A stretch of 64,000 nucleotides of DNA from assembly GCA_948440265.1 (NCBI GenBank), contig CAOJOK010000004.1:1-64000 (forward strand), written 5' to 3'. The position numbers and the translations under genes are program-made. Source of the stretch: an uncultured Clostridia bacterium (GTDB lineage Bacteria > Bacillota > Clostridia > Christensenellales > Pumilibacteraceae). Shown here in pieces: positions 26,761-33,571 of the stretch (positions within the stretch are counted from its first letter, which is position 1; each line of letters starts with the position of its first letter). Under the pieces are notes generated by a model. The model ran no database searches. It was given only the letters and a program-made list of their open reading frames with translations, and was not told the origin of the DNA.

Positions 26761-26971
26761 AATCTTCCAATCCCAAAAGATAATCGGCGGAGACGTCGAG
26801 ATAACGGCAAATCAGAAACAGCGTGTCTATGCTCGGTTCGCTCTTTCCTGCCTTATAATCGGAAATGCACTGCTTGGAAACACTTGCCGCTTTGGCAAGC
26901 TCCGTCTGCTTTATATCGGAAAATTTCAGACATTCTTTAAATCTCGATTGAAATTTCGTAACTTCGCGCAT
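26759..26971 (-). CDS. XRE-family transcriptional regulator (single HTH)
   Basis: 70 residues, one Cro/C1-type HTH (IKQTELAKAASVSKQCISDY) ending in VSADYLLGLED. It is clearly related in size and C-terminus to the XRE protein at 25626. No ribosome site precedes the ATG at 26971, and possible -10 boxes lie just upstream at about 26980-26990, so the message may have almost no leader. Divergent from the DUF975 gene at 27088, with GTACGC-type repeats in between as likely operators. Role: auto- and divergent repressor (inference). Confidence 0.85.
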   Translation of the reverse strand: MREVTKFQSRFKECLKFSDIKQTELAKAASVSKQCISDYKAGKSEPSIDTLFLICRYLDVSADYLLGLED

Positions 26972-26990
26972 ATATGTAATTATATATTAT

Positions 26991-27060
26991 TTGTACGCTA
27001 ACGCTTGACAAGTAAGTTTATAGCGTACTATAATATTGTCGGTACGTTGACAGCGTACAA
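26991..27060. promoter_or_regulatory. DUF975 promoter embedded in repeated GCGTAC operator words
   Basis: Promoter TTGACA (27006-27011) / TATAAT (27030-27035), 18-bp spacer, plus strand. Around it are TACGCTA (26995-27001) facing TAGCGTA (27022-27028), and GTACG (27043-27047) facing CGTAC (27055-27059). The repeated word GCGTAC / GTACGC in both orientations marks a multi-site operator, presumably for the adjacent XRE protein. Confidence 0.7.
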
Positions 27061-27087
27061 ATATTATATATAAAGGTAGGAAATAAA

Positions 27088-27732
27088 ATGTTAAAGGCAA
27101 AGGATTTCAGAATGCAAGCCTGGAACGCCAAAACCGGCAAATGGGGTACGCTTGCGCTTACCGCATTTGTTATGGCAATCATAAGCGGCTTGTGCAGTGG
27201 ACTTTCGGTTATCGGTATCGGCGCAATCGCTTCGCTGGTTATCACCGGTCCGCTCACTCTCGGTCTTGTTTCGCAGTCGCTTAAGGTTATCAAGGGCGAA
27301 AACGTCGCTGTCGGCGATTTGTTCTCCGGCTTCGGCAGATTCCTCGAAGCGTTTCTCGCACATCTTCTCGTGACGATATTCACGGCATTGTGGTCGCTTC
27401 TGTTCGTCATCCCCGGAATTATCAAGTCTTACTCTTACAGTATGACTTTCTACATTCTGCACGACAATCCCGGTATGGCCGCAAACGACGCGCGCAAGAA
27501 GTCGATGGAAATTATGAAGGGCAACAAGTGGCGTCTGTTCTGTCTCGATTTCAGCTTTATCGGCTGGTATCTGCTCAGCATACTCACGTTCGGCATCCTT
27601 ATCTTCTGGGTAGGACCCTATCACAGAGCGGCTCAGGCGGCTTTCTATAAGAGCATTACCGAAACGACGGAAGCTCCTGCGGCGAAGTCCGAAAACGAAG
27701 TCGGCGAAGTCAGCGAGTCGGCTGCCGAATAA
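27088..27732 (+). CDS. DUF975 family membrane protein
   Basis: 214 residues of the DUF975 family (Firmicutes integral membrane proteins of unknown role). Seen: N-terminal MLKAKDFRMQAWNA, a Gly/Ser/Ile-rich first segment, the family region VIPGIIKSYSYSMTFYILHDNP and the KKSMEIMKGNKWRLF motif, then a last membrane pair and an acidic Glu/Ala-rich tail. Start: AGGTAGGA about 6 nt upstream of the ATG. Controlled by a strong promoter with XRE-type operator repeats. Ends in a terminator at 27753-27785. Confidence 0.88.
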   Translation: MLKAKDFRMQAWNAKTGKWGTLALTAFVMAIISGLCSGLSVIGIGAIASLVITGPLTLGLVSQSLKVIKGENVAVGDLFSGFGRFLEAFLAHLLVTIFTALWSLLFVIPGIIKSYSYSMTFYILHDNPGMAANDARKKSMEIMKGNKWRLFCLDFSFIGWYLLSILTFGILIFWVGPYHRAAQAAFYKSITETTEAPAAKSENEVGEVSESAAE

Positions 27733-27752
27733 TCATTTCATTACAATAAAAC

Positions 27753-27785
27753 AAAGTCGGGTATTCAAAGCCCGACTTTTTCTTT
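27753..27785 (+). terminator. Terminator of the DUF975 gene
   Basis: Stem AAAGTCGGG / CCCGACTTT with a 9-nt loop followed by a T-rich run. Confidence 0.85.
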
Positions 27786-27855
27786 TGCGCTTTCGGTATA
27801 AAATTTCCCCGTAAGGCAATAATCGTTTAACGAAATCCCGACGGAGTTTTATTTT

Positions 27856-28563
27856 ATGGACTATTTGGAAATTATACTGCGCACTTTGCTTTCGATTACC
27901 GTTCTTCTGCTGCTTGCCCGTCTCGACGGCGCAAAACAGGTGGGACAGCTTTCCTTTTACGATTATATCGTGGGAATAACGGCAGGCTCTATCGCCGCCA
28001 CGCTGTGCATAGACAGGGAAATAAACATCTGGTTCTGTCTTATCGCCATAGTTATGTTTATGTTAAGCTCGTTTATTCTCTCGCTCGTCACCAGCAAAAG
28101 TATGTTCCTGCGGCGCGCGCTGACGGGCTCGCCCATATTTTTGATAGCCAAGGGCGAACTTTTATACGACGGACTTAAAAAGGCGCATTTCGACGTCAAC
28201 GACCTTTTGCGCGAATTGCGCAGTCAGGGCTATTTCGACGTCAACGAAGTGAATTATGCCGTACTCGAATCCAACGGTTCGCTGTCCGTAATGCCGAAAG
28301 CCGCCGAGCGCCCTGCGTCGGCGCAGGAAGCCGGACTTTCCCTGCCCGAGGACGAAATCGCCGTCAACGTCATTATAGACGGCAAGATTATGAAGGGCAA
28401 TCTCGACGCGTCCGACTTCGACAGCGACTGGCTGATGAACGAATTGAGCAATCAGAATATTTCTTCCGTGAAAGAAGTCGCCCTTGCGACTTTAGATTCC
28501 AAAGGCACTTTGAACTGCTTTTTGAAAGAGTCCTCTCCCACTGCTCACACCGTATTCGAATAA
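27856..28563 (+). CDS. DUF421 (YetF-type) membrane protein
   Basis: 235 residues of the DUF421/YetF family. Three N-terminal membrane segments (about 5-20, 35-50, 55-75) precede a cytoplasmic alpha/beta domain (SPIFLIAKGELLYDGLKKAHFDVNDLLRELRSQGYFD region). The family motif LARLDGAKQVGQLSFYDYIVGI is present with its conserved polar residues. Function is not firmly known; Bacillus relatives are sporulation-associated. Start: GACGGAG about 9 nt before the ATG. Terminator at 28605-28635. Confidence 0.9.
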   Translation: MDYLEIILRTLLSITVLLLLARLDGAKQVGQLSFYDYIVGITAGSIAATLCIDREINIWFCLIAIVMFMLSSFILSLVTSKSMFLRRALTGSPIFLIAKGELLYDGLKKAHFDVNDLLRELRSQGYFDVNEVNYAVLESNGSLSVMPKAAERPASAQEAGLSLPEDEIAVNVIIDGKIMKGNLDASDFDSDWLMNELSNQNISSVKEVALATLDSKGTLNCFLKESSPTAHTVFE

Positions 28564-28604
28564 AGCGCAACCGATTTTAATTTACGCTTTTAAGGACATT
28601 TTAA

Positions 28605-28635
28605 GACGAAGCATTTTTTGCTTCGCCTTTTTTCG
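28605..28635 (+). terminator. Terminator of the DUF421 gene
   Basis: Stem CGAAGCA (28607-28613) / TGCTTCG (28619-28625), 5-nt loop, then a T run. Confidence 0.8.
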
Positions 28636-28698
28636 TTTTTCGAGTTTTTTCGGTCAAAAAATTCTTTCGACAATTTTTTTGTTTTTATGCAAAAACAG

Positions 28699-28756
28699 TT
28701 GACAAAGCATAGATAATATCATATACTATTATTGAACATTTGAAAGAGTGTTCAAT
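28699..28756 (+). promoter_or_regulatory. arsR promoter with ArsR/SmtB-type operator
   Basis: TTGACA (28699-28704) and TATACT (28722-28727), 17-bp spacer. Right after it lies ATTGAACA (28731-28738) facing TGTTCAAT (28749-28756), perfect 8-bp arms, which also contains a nested TTGAA/TTCAA pair (28740-28744, 28751-28755). Position and TGAACA/TGTTCA words fit an ArsR/SmtB metal-sensor operator. Confidence 0.8.
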
Positions 28757-28773
28757 AATTCGGAGGCATACTT

Positions 28774-29100
28774 ATGGACGAAGCCGCAATCGAAAGTATC
28801 AGGGCACAGCTCCCTCAAGACGACAGTCTGCAAGATTTGGCCGAATTATTCAAGATGTTCGGAGACGGCACGAGAGCGAGAATTTTGAGCTGTCTGCAAA
28901 TCCGCGATTTGTACGTCACCGAGCTTGCCGATATTTTGGATATGAGCGTTTCCGCCGTTTCCCACCAACTGCGGGTCTTGCGCGGAGCAAAGCTCGTCAA
29001 GGGCACAAAGGAAGGCAAAGAAGTCAAGTACTCTCTCGACGACGACCACGTCACGAAAATTATGGAATACGGCTTGACGCACGTAAACGAAAAACACTGA
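28774..29100 (+). CDS. ArsR/SmtB-family metal-sensing repressor
   Basis: 108 residues. Winged-helix repressor released from DNA by metal. The recognition region is VTELADILDMSVSAVSHQLRVLR. The alpha-3 cysteine box (ELCVCDL) of CadC/ArsR types is absent. The C-terminal helix DDDHVTKIMEYGLTHVNEKH has Asp, His, His and Glu at the spacings of the SmtB/CzrA alpha-5 zinc site, so a zinc (or cobalt) sensor is likely. Start: GGAGG about 6-7 nt before the ATG. An operator dyad lies at 28731-28756. It sits upstream of an HMA chaperone and a P1B ATPase, its probable targets. Confidence 0.9.
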   Translation: MDEAAIESIRAQLPQDDSLQDLAELFKMFGDGTRARILSCLQIRDLYVTELADILDMSVSAVSHQLRVLRGAKLVKGTKEGKEVKYSLDDDHVTKIMEYGLTHVNEKH

Positions 29101-29108
29101 CTTAAATT

Positions 29109-29130
29109 ACAGGGCGATTCCCTGTTTTTT
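29109..29130 (+). terminator. Terminator between arsR-type and HMA genes
   Basis: Stem ACAGGG (29109-29114) / CCCTGT (29120-29125), 5-nt loop, T run 29125-29130. It implies a partial stop after the repressor gene. A second TTGAA (29143-29147) / TTCAA (29170-29174) pair downstream may be another operator for the metal-efflux genes. Confidence 0.7.
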
Positions 29131-29230
29131 AAAGGGTAACATTTGAACGGTTGATTAAATATATAAGTATTCAACGATTGTCGAAAAATCTTCGGCAAAT
29201 GAAAATATAAAAAACAAGGAGACTGTTATT

Positions 29231-29449
29231 ATGAAAAAGGTATACCGACTCGAGGATTTGGACTGCGCGAACTGCGCGGCGAAGATGGAGCGCGCCGTGG
29301 CGAAAATCGACGGCGTGGACAGCGTGGCTATAAGTTTTATGGGACAGAGGCTGTCTATCGACGCGGACGAAGCGCGGTTTGACGACATAATAAAGGAAGT
29401 CGTCAAAGTTTGCAGAAAAGTCGAACCCGACTGCAAAATCATTTTATAG
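29231..29449 (+). CDS. Stand-alone heavy-metal-associated (HMA) domain protein
   Basis: 72 residues, one HMA ferredoxin-like domain: LEDLDCANCAAKMERAV with the CxxC metal pair, a core similar to the N-terminal domain of ZntA/CadA ATPases. The adjacent ATPase lacks this domain, so the small protein likely serves as its detached metal-binding domain or a zinc/cadmium chaperone. Start: AAGGAG about 9 nt before the ATG. It is followed by cadA after 23 bp. Confidence 0.88.
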   Translation: MKKVYRLEDLDCANCAAKMERAVAKIDGVDSVAISFMGQRLSIDADEARFDDIIKEVVKVCRKVEPDCKIIL

Positions 29450-29472
29450 TACATAACGGCGAGCGGACTGCA

Positions 29473-31419
29473 ATGAAAAAATTTCGATTGAGTAAAAGAG
29501 AAAAAAATAATTTAATCCGAATAATCGTCGCGCTTTGCGCTTTCGGCGTCATCTTTATTCTGGATAAAGTCCTTGTACTGGGCGATTTAATCGGCGGCAC
29601 ATTGGGGTGGCTTCTTCCCTTCTTTCTGTATCTTGCCGTATATCTCGTAATCGGGTATGACGTTTTGTGGCGCGCAATACGCAACATAGCGCACGGACAG
29701 ATTTTCGACGAGAACTTTTTGATGTGCGTCGCAACGCTCGGAGCTTTCGCGCTTGCCATTTACAGGGGCGTTACGGGGCAGGAAATCGAAGGATTCGACG
29801 AGGCCTGCGCCGTACTGCTGTTTTACCAAGTCGGAGAGTTTTTCCAAAGATATGCGACGGGCAAATCGAGAAAGTCTATTTCCGCGCTTATGGACATACG
29901 CCCCGACTATGCCAACGTAAAGCGCGAAAACACGACCGAGAAAGTCGACCCGTCCGAAGTGGAAATCGGCGACATAATAGTCGTGAATCCCGGCGAAAAG
30001 GTGCCGCTTGACGGCATTGTGATAAGCGGCGCAAGCGCGCTCGACACGAAAGCGCTCACGGGCGAATCTCTGCCGCGCGACATTTCGACTGACAGCGAAG
30101 TCATAAGCGGCTGCGTCAATCTTTCTTCCCAGATAGAAGTCAGAGTGACGAAAAAGTTTTACGACTCCACCGTTTCCAAAATTCTGGAGCTTGTGGAAAA
30201 CGCTTCCGAGCAGAAATCGAAAGCCGAAAACTTTATCACGAAATTTGCCAAATATTACACCCCTGCCGTGGTCATAATCGCCGTACTGCTTGCCGTCATA
30301 CCCGGCATTGTCACGTCGGACTGGTCGACTTGGGTATACCGCGCTTTGAGCTTTTTGGTCGTATCCTGCCCCTGCGCACTAGTTATATCCATACCGCTTT
30401 CCTTCTTTGCCGGTATCGGCGCGGCGTCGAAGTACGGCATACTCGTCAAAGGTTCCAACTATCTCGAAAAGTTTAATCGCGCCGATATATTCGTCTTCGA
30501 CAAAACGGGAACTTTGACAAAGGGCAACTTTGCCGTGACGAAAGTTTTCCCCGAAGATAAGAGAGAAGAAATTCTGTATCTTGCCGCCATTGCCGAAAAG
30601 GACTCCAACCACCCTATCGCAAGGTCAATCGTCGAATGTTACGGAAAAGAGACGGAAGGCGGCTTTACGCTTACGAACGTCGCAGGCTCGGGAATTATTG
30701 CCGCAAACGCAAACACAGCCATTTACTGCGGAAACGAAAAGCTGATGAAAGGCAACGGCATCGAGTTTATCAAAGCGGACGGTCTCGGCACGGTGGTATA
30801 TGTCGCCAAAGACAAAGAGTTTATCGGCTGGCTCTTAATCTCTGACGAAATCAAGCCCGAAACCAAAGACGTAATCGGAGAGCTGAACGATATGGGCTGT
30901 CAAACCGTTATGCTGACAGGCGACAACGAGCAAATCGCAAGCTCCGTCGCAGGCAGTATCGGTCTTACGGGTTATAAAGCTTCTCTCCTGCCGCAGGACA
31001 AAGTGGCGGAAGTGGAGAATATGATGTCGCAGAAAAAGCAGAAAGACGTGCTTTGTTTTGCAGGCGACGGCATTAACGACGCTCCCGTGCTTATGCGCTC
31101 CGACATCGGTATCGCTATGGGCGGCGTGGGCAGCGACGCGGCAATCGAAGCCAGCGATATCGTGCTTATGAAAGACGATTTGCGCGGAATACCGCTTGCA
31201 AAGCGCATTGCGAAAAAGACGATGGGAATCGTTATGCAGAACATTATATTCTCGCTTGCGGTGAAAGCGGCAATACTGATTCTCTCCGCATTCGGCATTG
31301 CCAATATGTGGATTGCGGTGTTCGGCGACGTCGGCGTTGCAGTGCTTGCGATACTCAACGCAATAAGAGTCAACTCAAGCTATGAGAAGAAGAAAAAGCG
31401 CAAAACGGATAAGGCATAA
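29473..31419 (+). CDS. cadA: Zn2+/Cd2+/Pb2+-exporting P1B-type ATPase
   Basis: 648 residues. Pumps divalent soft metals out of the cell at ATP cost. Seen: actuator TGES, the CPC metal motif in SCPCALVISIP, phosphorylation site DKTGTLTKG, the SNHPIARSI motif of the nucleotide domain, and GDGINDAPVL. A Lys in FSLAVKAAILIL and the DxG in FGDVGVAVL fit the P1B-2 (zinc/cadmium/lead) class. No N-terminal HMA domain is present; a separate HMA protein precedes it. Start: ATG at 29473; GAGCGGA upstream is weak, and the earlier open frame lies inside the HMA gene. Regulated, presumably, by the ArsR-type sensor. Terminator follows. Confidence 0.93.
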   Translation: MKKFRLSKREKNNLIRIIVALCAFGVIFILDKVLVLGDLIGGTLGWLLPFFLYLAVYLVIGYDVLWRAIRNIAHGQIFDENFLMCVATLGAFALAIYRGVTGQEIEGFDEACAVLLFYQVGEFFQRYATGKSRKSISALMDIRPDYANVKRENTTEKVDPSEVEIGDIIVVNPGEKVPLDGIVISGASALDTKALTGESLPRDISTDSEVISGCVNLSSQIEVRVTKKFYDSTVSKILELVENASEQKSKAENFITKFAKYYTPAVVIIAVLLAVIPGIVTSDWSTWVYRALSFLVVSCPCALVISIPLSFFAGIGAASKYGILVKGSNYLEKFNRADIFVFDKTGTLTKGNFAVTKVFPEDKREEILYLAAIAEKDSNHPIARSIVECYGKETEGGFTLTNVAGSGIIAANANTAIYCGNEKLMKGNGIEFIKADGLGTVVYVAKDKEFIGWLLISDEIKPETKDVIGELNDMGCQTVMLTGDNEQIASSVAGSIGLTGYKASLLPQDKVAEVENMMSQKKQKDVLCFAGDGINDAPVLMRSDIGIAMGGVGSDAAIEASDIVLMKDDLRGIPLAKRIAKKTMGIVMQNIIFSLAVKAAILILSAFGIANMWIAVFGDVGVAVLAILNAIRVNSSYEKKKKRKTDKA

Positions 31420-31440
31420 AGCCCTGCCGCAAATTCGATA

Positions 31441-31476
31441 AATAAAAGCAGCGAACAGATATTCGCTGCTTTTATC
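31441..31476. terminator. Bidirectional terminator, cadA / membrane-protein gene
   Basis: Stem ATAAAAGCAGCGAA / TTCGCTGCTTTTAT with a 6-nt loop. It lies between cadA (ends 31419) and the minus gene ending at 31513. Confidence 0.85.
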
Positions 31477-31512
31477 TTTATTTGCACAATGAATTTTTAA
31501 TCTTTAAAAAAC

Positions 31513-32037
31513 TTATTTCAACAGCACTTTTGCGCCTACGGAAACACCTGCAAGTATGGAAAGTATTCCGCCGACGATTGCGCCTGCGCCGAGCGTGTAA
31601 AGCTCTTTGAACGCGTCGGAAACTTTCTGCGCCGCGTCCCCCGTCAAGTCTCCGACGTGAACAACCATAAACTGTTCCGCACAGAAGAAGAATACGCCGG
31701 AAACGATGAACGCCGCGGCAGCCACTATCGGAGCGATTTTGCCGAGCTTACCCATAAGCGCAAGCACCGCAAACACTATTCCGACCAATGCCAAGATGTA
31801 TGTGAGCAGGTTCATAAACGAAAAATCGAGTTGAGTTACCGTCGCGCCCAAAACTTCCGTGGAATAACCGAACGTTATCTGCATACCGTTTAAGGGGTCG
31901 CCCTTTACCAAGCCCGTAGCGCTTTGATAGTTCAGCTGCGGAACGAACATCATAACGATTGCCGCAATGCCGAGCAATATCGCAATGCCTGCGACTATCG
32001 TGCCTACACTGATTTTTCCCGTCTTCTTTTTAGCCAT
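31513..32037 (-). CDS. Small four-TM membrane protein, unknown function
   Basis: 174 residues. Four hydrophobic segments (about 11-33, 70-90, 97-117, 145-168); a ~35-residue loop after the first contains no Cys. The basic N-terminus MAKKKTGKISV suggests the ends are inside. No family recognised. Start: ATG at 32037 with AAGGAG about 8 nt upstream (an earlier in-frame start at 32046 is too close to that site). Promoter at 32078-32107. Confidence 0.7.
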   Translation of the reverse strand: MAKKKTGKISVGTIVAGIAILLGIAAIVMMFVPQLNYQSATGLVKGDPLNGMQITFGYSTEVLGATVTQLDFSFMNLLTYILALVGIVFAVLALMGKLGKIAPIVAAAAFIVSGVFFFCAEQFMVVHVGDLTGDAAQKVSDAFKELYTLGAGAIVGGILSILAGVSVGAKVLLK

Positions 32038-32077
32038 TTTCAACACTCCTTATTTATAATATTTTTAGGATATATAT

Positions 32078-32107
32078 AATATATCACACCGAACATTATT
32101 TTGTCAA
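32078..32107 (-). promoter_or_regulatory. Promoter of the membrane-protein gene at 31513
   Basis: Minus strand TTGACA (32102-32107) and TATATT (32078-32083), 18-bp spacer. Confidence 0.7.
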
Positions 32108-32127
32108 CACTTATTTTCTCTACCGAC

Positions 32128-32172
32128 AGTAGAAAAACGATAAAGCCGCTCTACTAATCGAAAGCGGCTTTA
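32128..32172 (-). terminator. Terminator of the TM1266/ABC importer operon
   Basis: Stem AAAGCCGCT (32142-32150) / AGCGGCTTT (32163-32171), 12-nt loop, with a T-rich stretch on the minus strand beyond. It lies directly after the ATPase stop at 32175. Confidence 0.7.
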
Positions 32173-32174
32173 AG

Positions 32175-32798
32175 TCAGAGAGTTTTCAATATTTCGATAA
32201 GGTTTTTTTCATTCAGCTTTTCTCCCGAAAAGTCGGCGATTATCTTTCCTTCGTCCAAAATGACGGCTCTGTCCGCCACGGCGCAGGCTTCATACGGGCT
32301 GTGCGTCACAAACAGCACGTCGCCGCCCCTGTCCCTTTGCAGTCTCCCGAAAAGGTCTGTCATTCTCGTTTTCAGTCCTATATCCAAGCCGCGGAACGGC
32401 TCGTCCATCAAGAGCGTGCCGCCGCCGCGAACGAAAGCTCTCGCCAAAGAAACTCTGTCCGCCATACCGCCCGACAGCTCTTTCGGATAAAGATTCCCGT
32501 CCACGCCCACTTCTGCGAGCATACTCTCCGCCTGCTCTTTTCCCGCGCCGACGAGCAGCAGATTTTCCAGCACGGTCAGATTTTTGATAAGTCTCGGCTG
32601 CTGAAAAATATAGGAAACTTCGCCCGTAATTTTCACTTCGCCTTCGTAATCGACAAGACCTGCCGCGATGTTCAGCAGTGTGGTCTTACCGCAGCCGCTT
32701 CGTCCCAAAACCGCCGTAATGCCCTCGAAACGGGCGGAAAAGCCGTCGTAGACCGTTTTATCGCCGAAGCTTTTCTTCACGTCTTTAAACTCAATCAT
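32175..32798 (-). CDS. ABC importer ATP-binding subunit (SsuB/TauB-like)
   Basis: 207 residues, short for the family (usually ~240-260). Walker A GRSGCGKTT, signature ELSGG (~residue 112), Walker B TLLMDEPFRG and switch VTHSPYEA are all present, so it should hydrolyse ATP. The nitrate/sulfonate/taurine (SsuB/TauB) type is inferred from partners. Start: ATG at 32798 with GGAGGT about 5 nt upstream; it overlaps the permease stop as ATGA. Last gene of the operon TM1266 regulator - binding protein - permease - ATPase. Confidence 0.9.
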   Translation of the reverse strand: MIEFKDVKKSFGDKTVYDGFSARFEGITAVLGRSGCGKTTLLNIAAGLVDYEGEVKITGEVSYIFQQPRLIKNLTVLENLLLVGAGKEQAESMLAEVGVDGNLYPKELSGGMADRVSLARAFVRGGGTLLMDEPFRGLDIGLKTRMTDLFGRLQRDRGGDVLFVTHSPYEACAVADRAVILDEGKIIADFSGEKLNEKNLIEILKTL

Positions 32799-33571
32799 TG
32801 CCACCTCCGTGCAGGCAGAGCCGCCGCCCGAACCGCAACTTCCACGATAAAACAGACGGTCACGGCAAGCAGAGTTACGGCAAACAGCCGCGCCGTATCT
32901 ATATATATATTGGCAAGATTGAGCGTGCCGCCGAGGCTGTCCGCCGTCTGCGCAAGCGCTTCGCCGGCTATGACGAGCTTGACTCCGAACGAAAGATTGC
33001 CTGCCGAAAAGTCGGCTATCTGCGGCAGAGTCTGCGGCAGTACGAACTTTGTCAGCACCTTTTTTTTCGGCACTTTATACACCTTGCACATTTCGAAAAT
33101 GCCGTCGTCGAGCGAAGACAGCATTGCCGTCGTCTGCGAATATATAATCGGCATAAGCACCGTGAACGCGACTATGACGGGCGCGAAAATCGACCGAAAC
33201 CACAGCGTCAGCAGAAATATTACCGCCATAGTCGGCACCGAGCGGAGAAAAGTCATCAGCGGCGCGAGCGCCTTTTGCAGCAGTTTTAAGCGGCTTGCGG
33301 CAATGCCGAGCGCGCCGCCGACAACAAATGCCGCCGCGAACGCGCCGAGCGAGCGCAGTAAGGTGAACGCCAGCGACTTATAAAAGTCCGCGCTTTTCAG
33401 CAGTGCGCCCACGGCAAATACTATCTCGCTTATTTTGGGCATAACCAAGCTTTCGCCCACGACAGCCGCGGCGATTGCGTATACGGCAATCATTACCAAA
33501 ACCGTAACAAGCGGAAACAGCAAGTTTATAACTGCGCTTTTGACGAGTTTTTTGTCCGATTTATTTTTCAC
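32795..33571 (-). CDS. ABC importer permease (SsuC/TauC-like)
   Basis: 258 residues, about six membrane segments, with the BPD_transp_1 coupling motif as GEALAQTADSLGGTLNLA (EAA loop variant) near residue 210. It forms the membrane channel of the importer. Start: GTG at 33571 overlapping the binding-protein stop as GTGA, with no separate strong ribosome site, so translation is coupled. Substrate class is inferred from the SsuA/NMT1-like binding protein. Confidence 0.9.
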   Translation of the reverse strand: MKNKSDKKLVKSAVINLLFPLVTVLVMIAVYAIAAAVVGESLVMPKISEIVFAVGALLKSADFYKSLAFTLLRSLGAFAAAFVVGGALGIAASRLKLLQKALAPLMTFLRSVPTMAVIFLLTLWFRSIFAPVIVAFTVLMPIIYSQTTAMLSSLDDGIFEMCKVYKVPKKKVLTKFVLPQTLPQIADFSAGNLSFGVKLVIAGEALAQTADSLGGTLNLANIYIDTARLFAVTLLAVTVCFIVEVAVRAAALPARRWQ

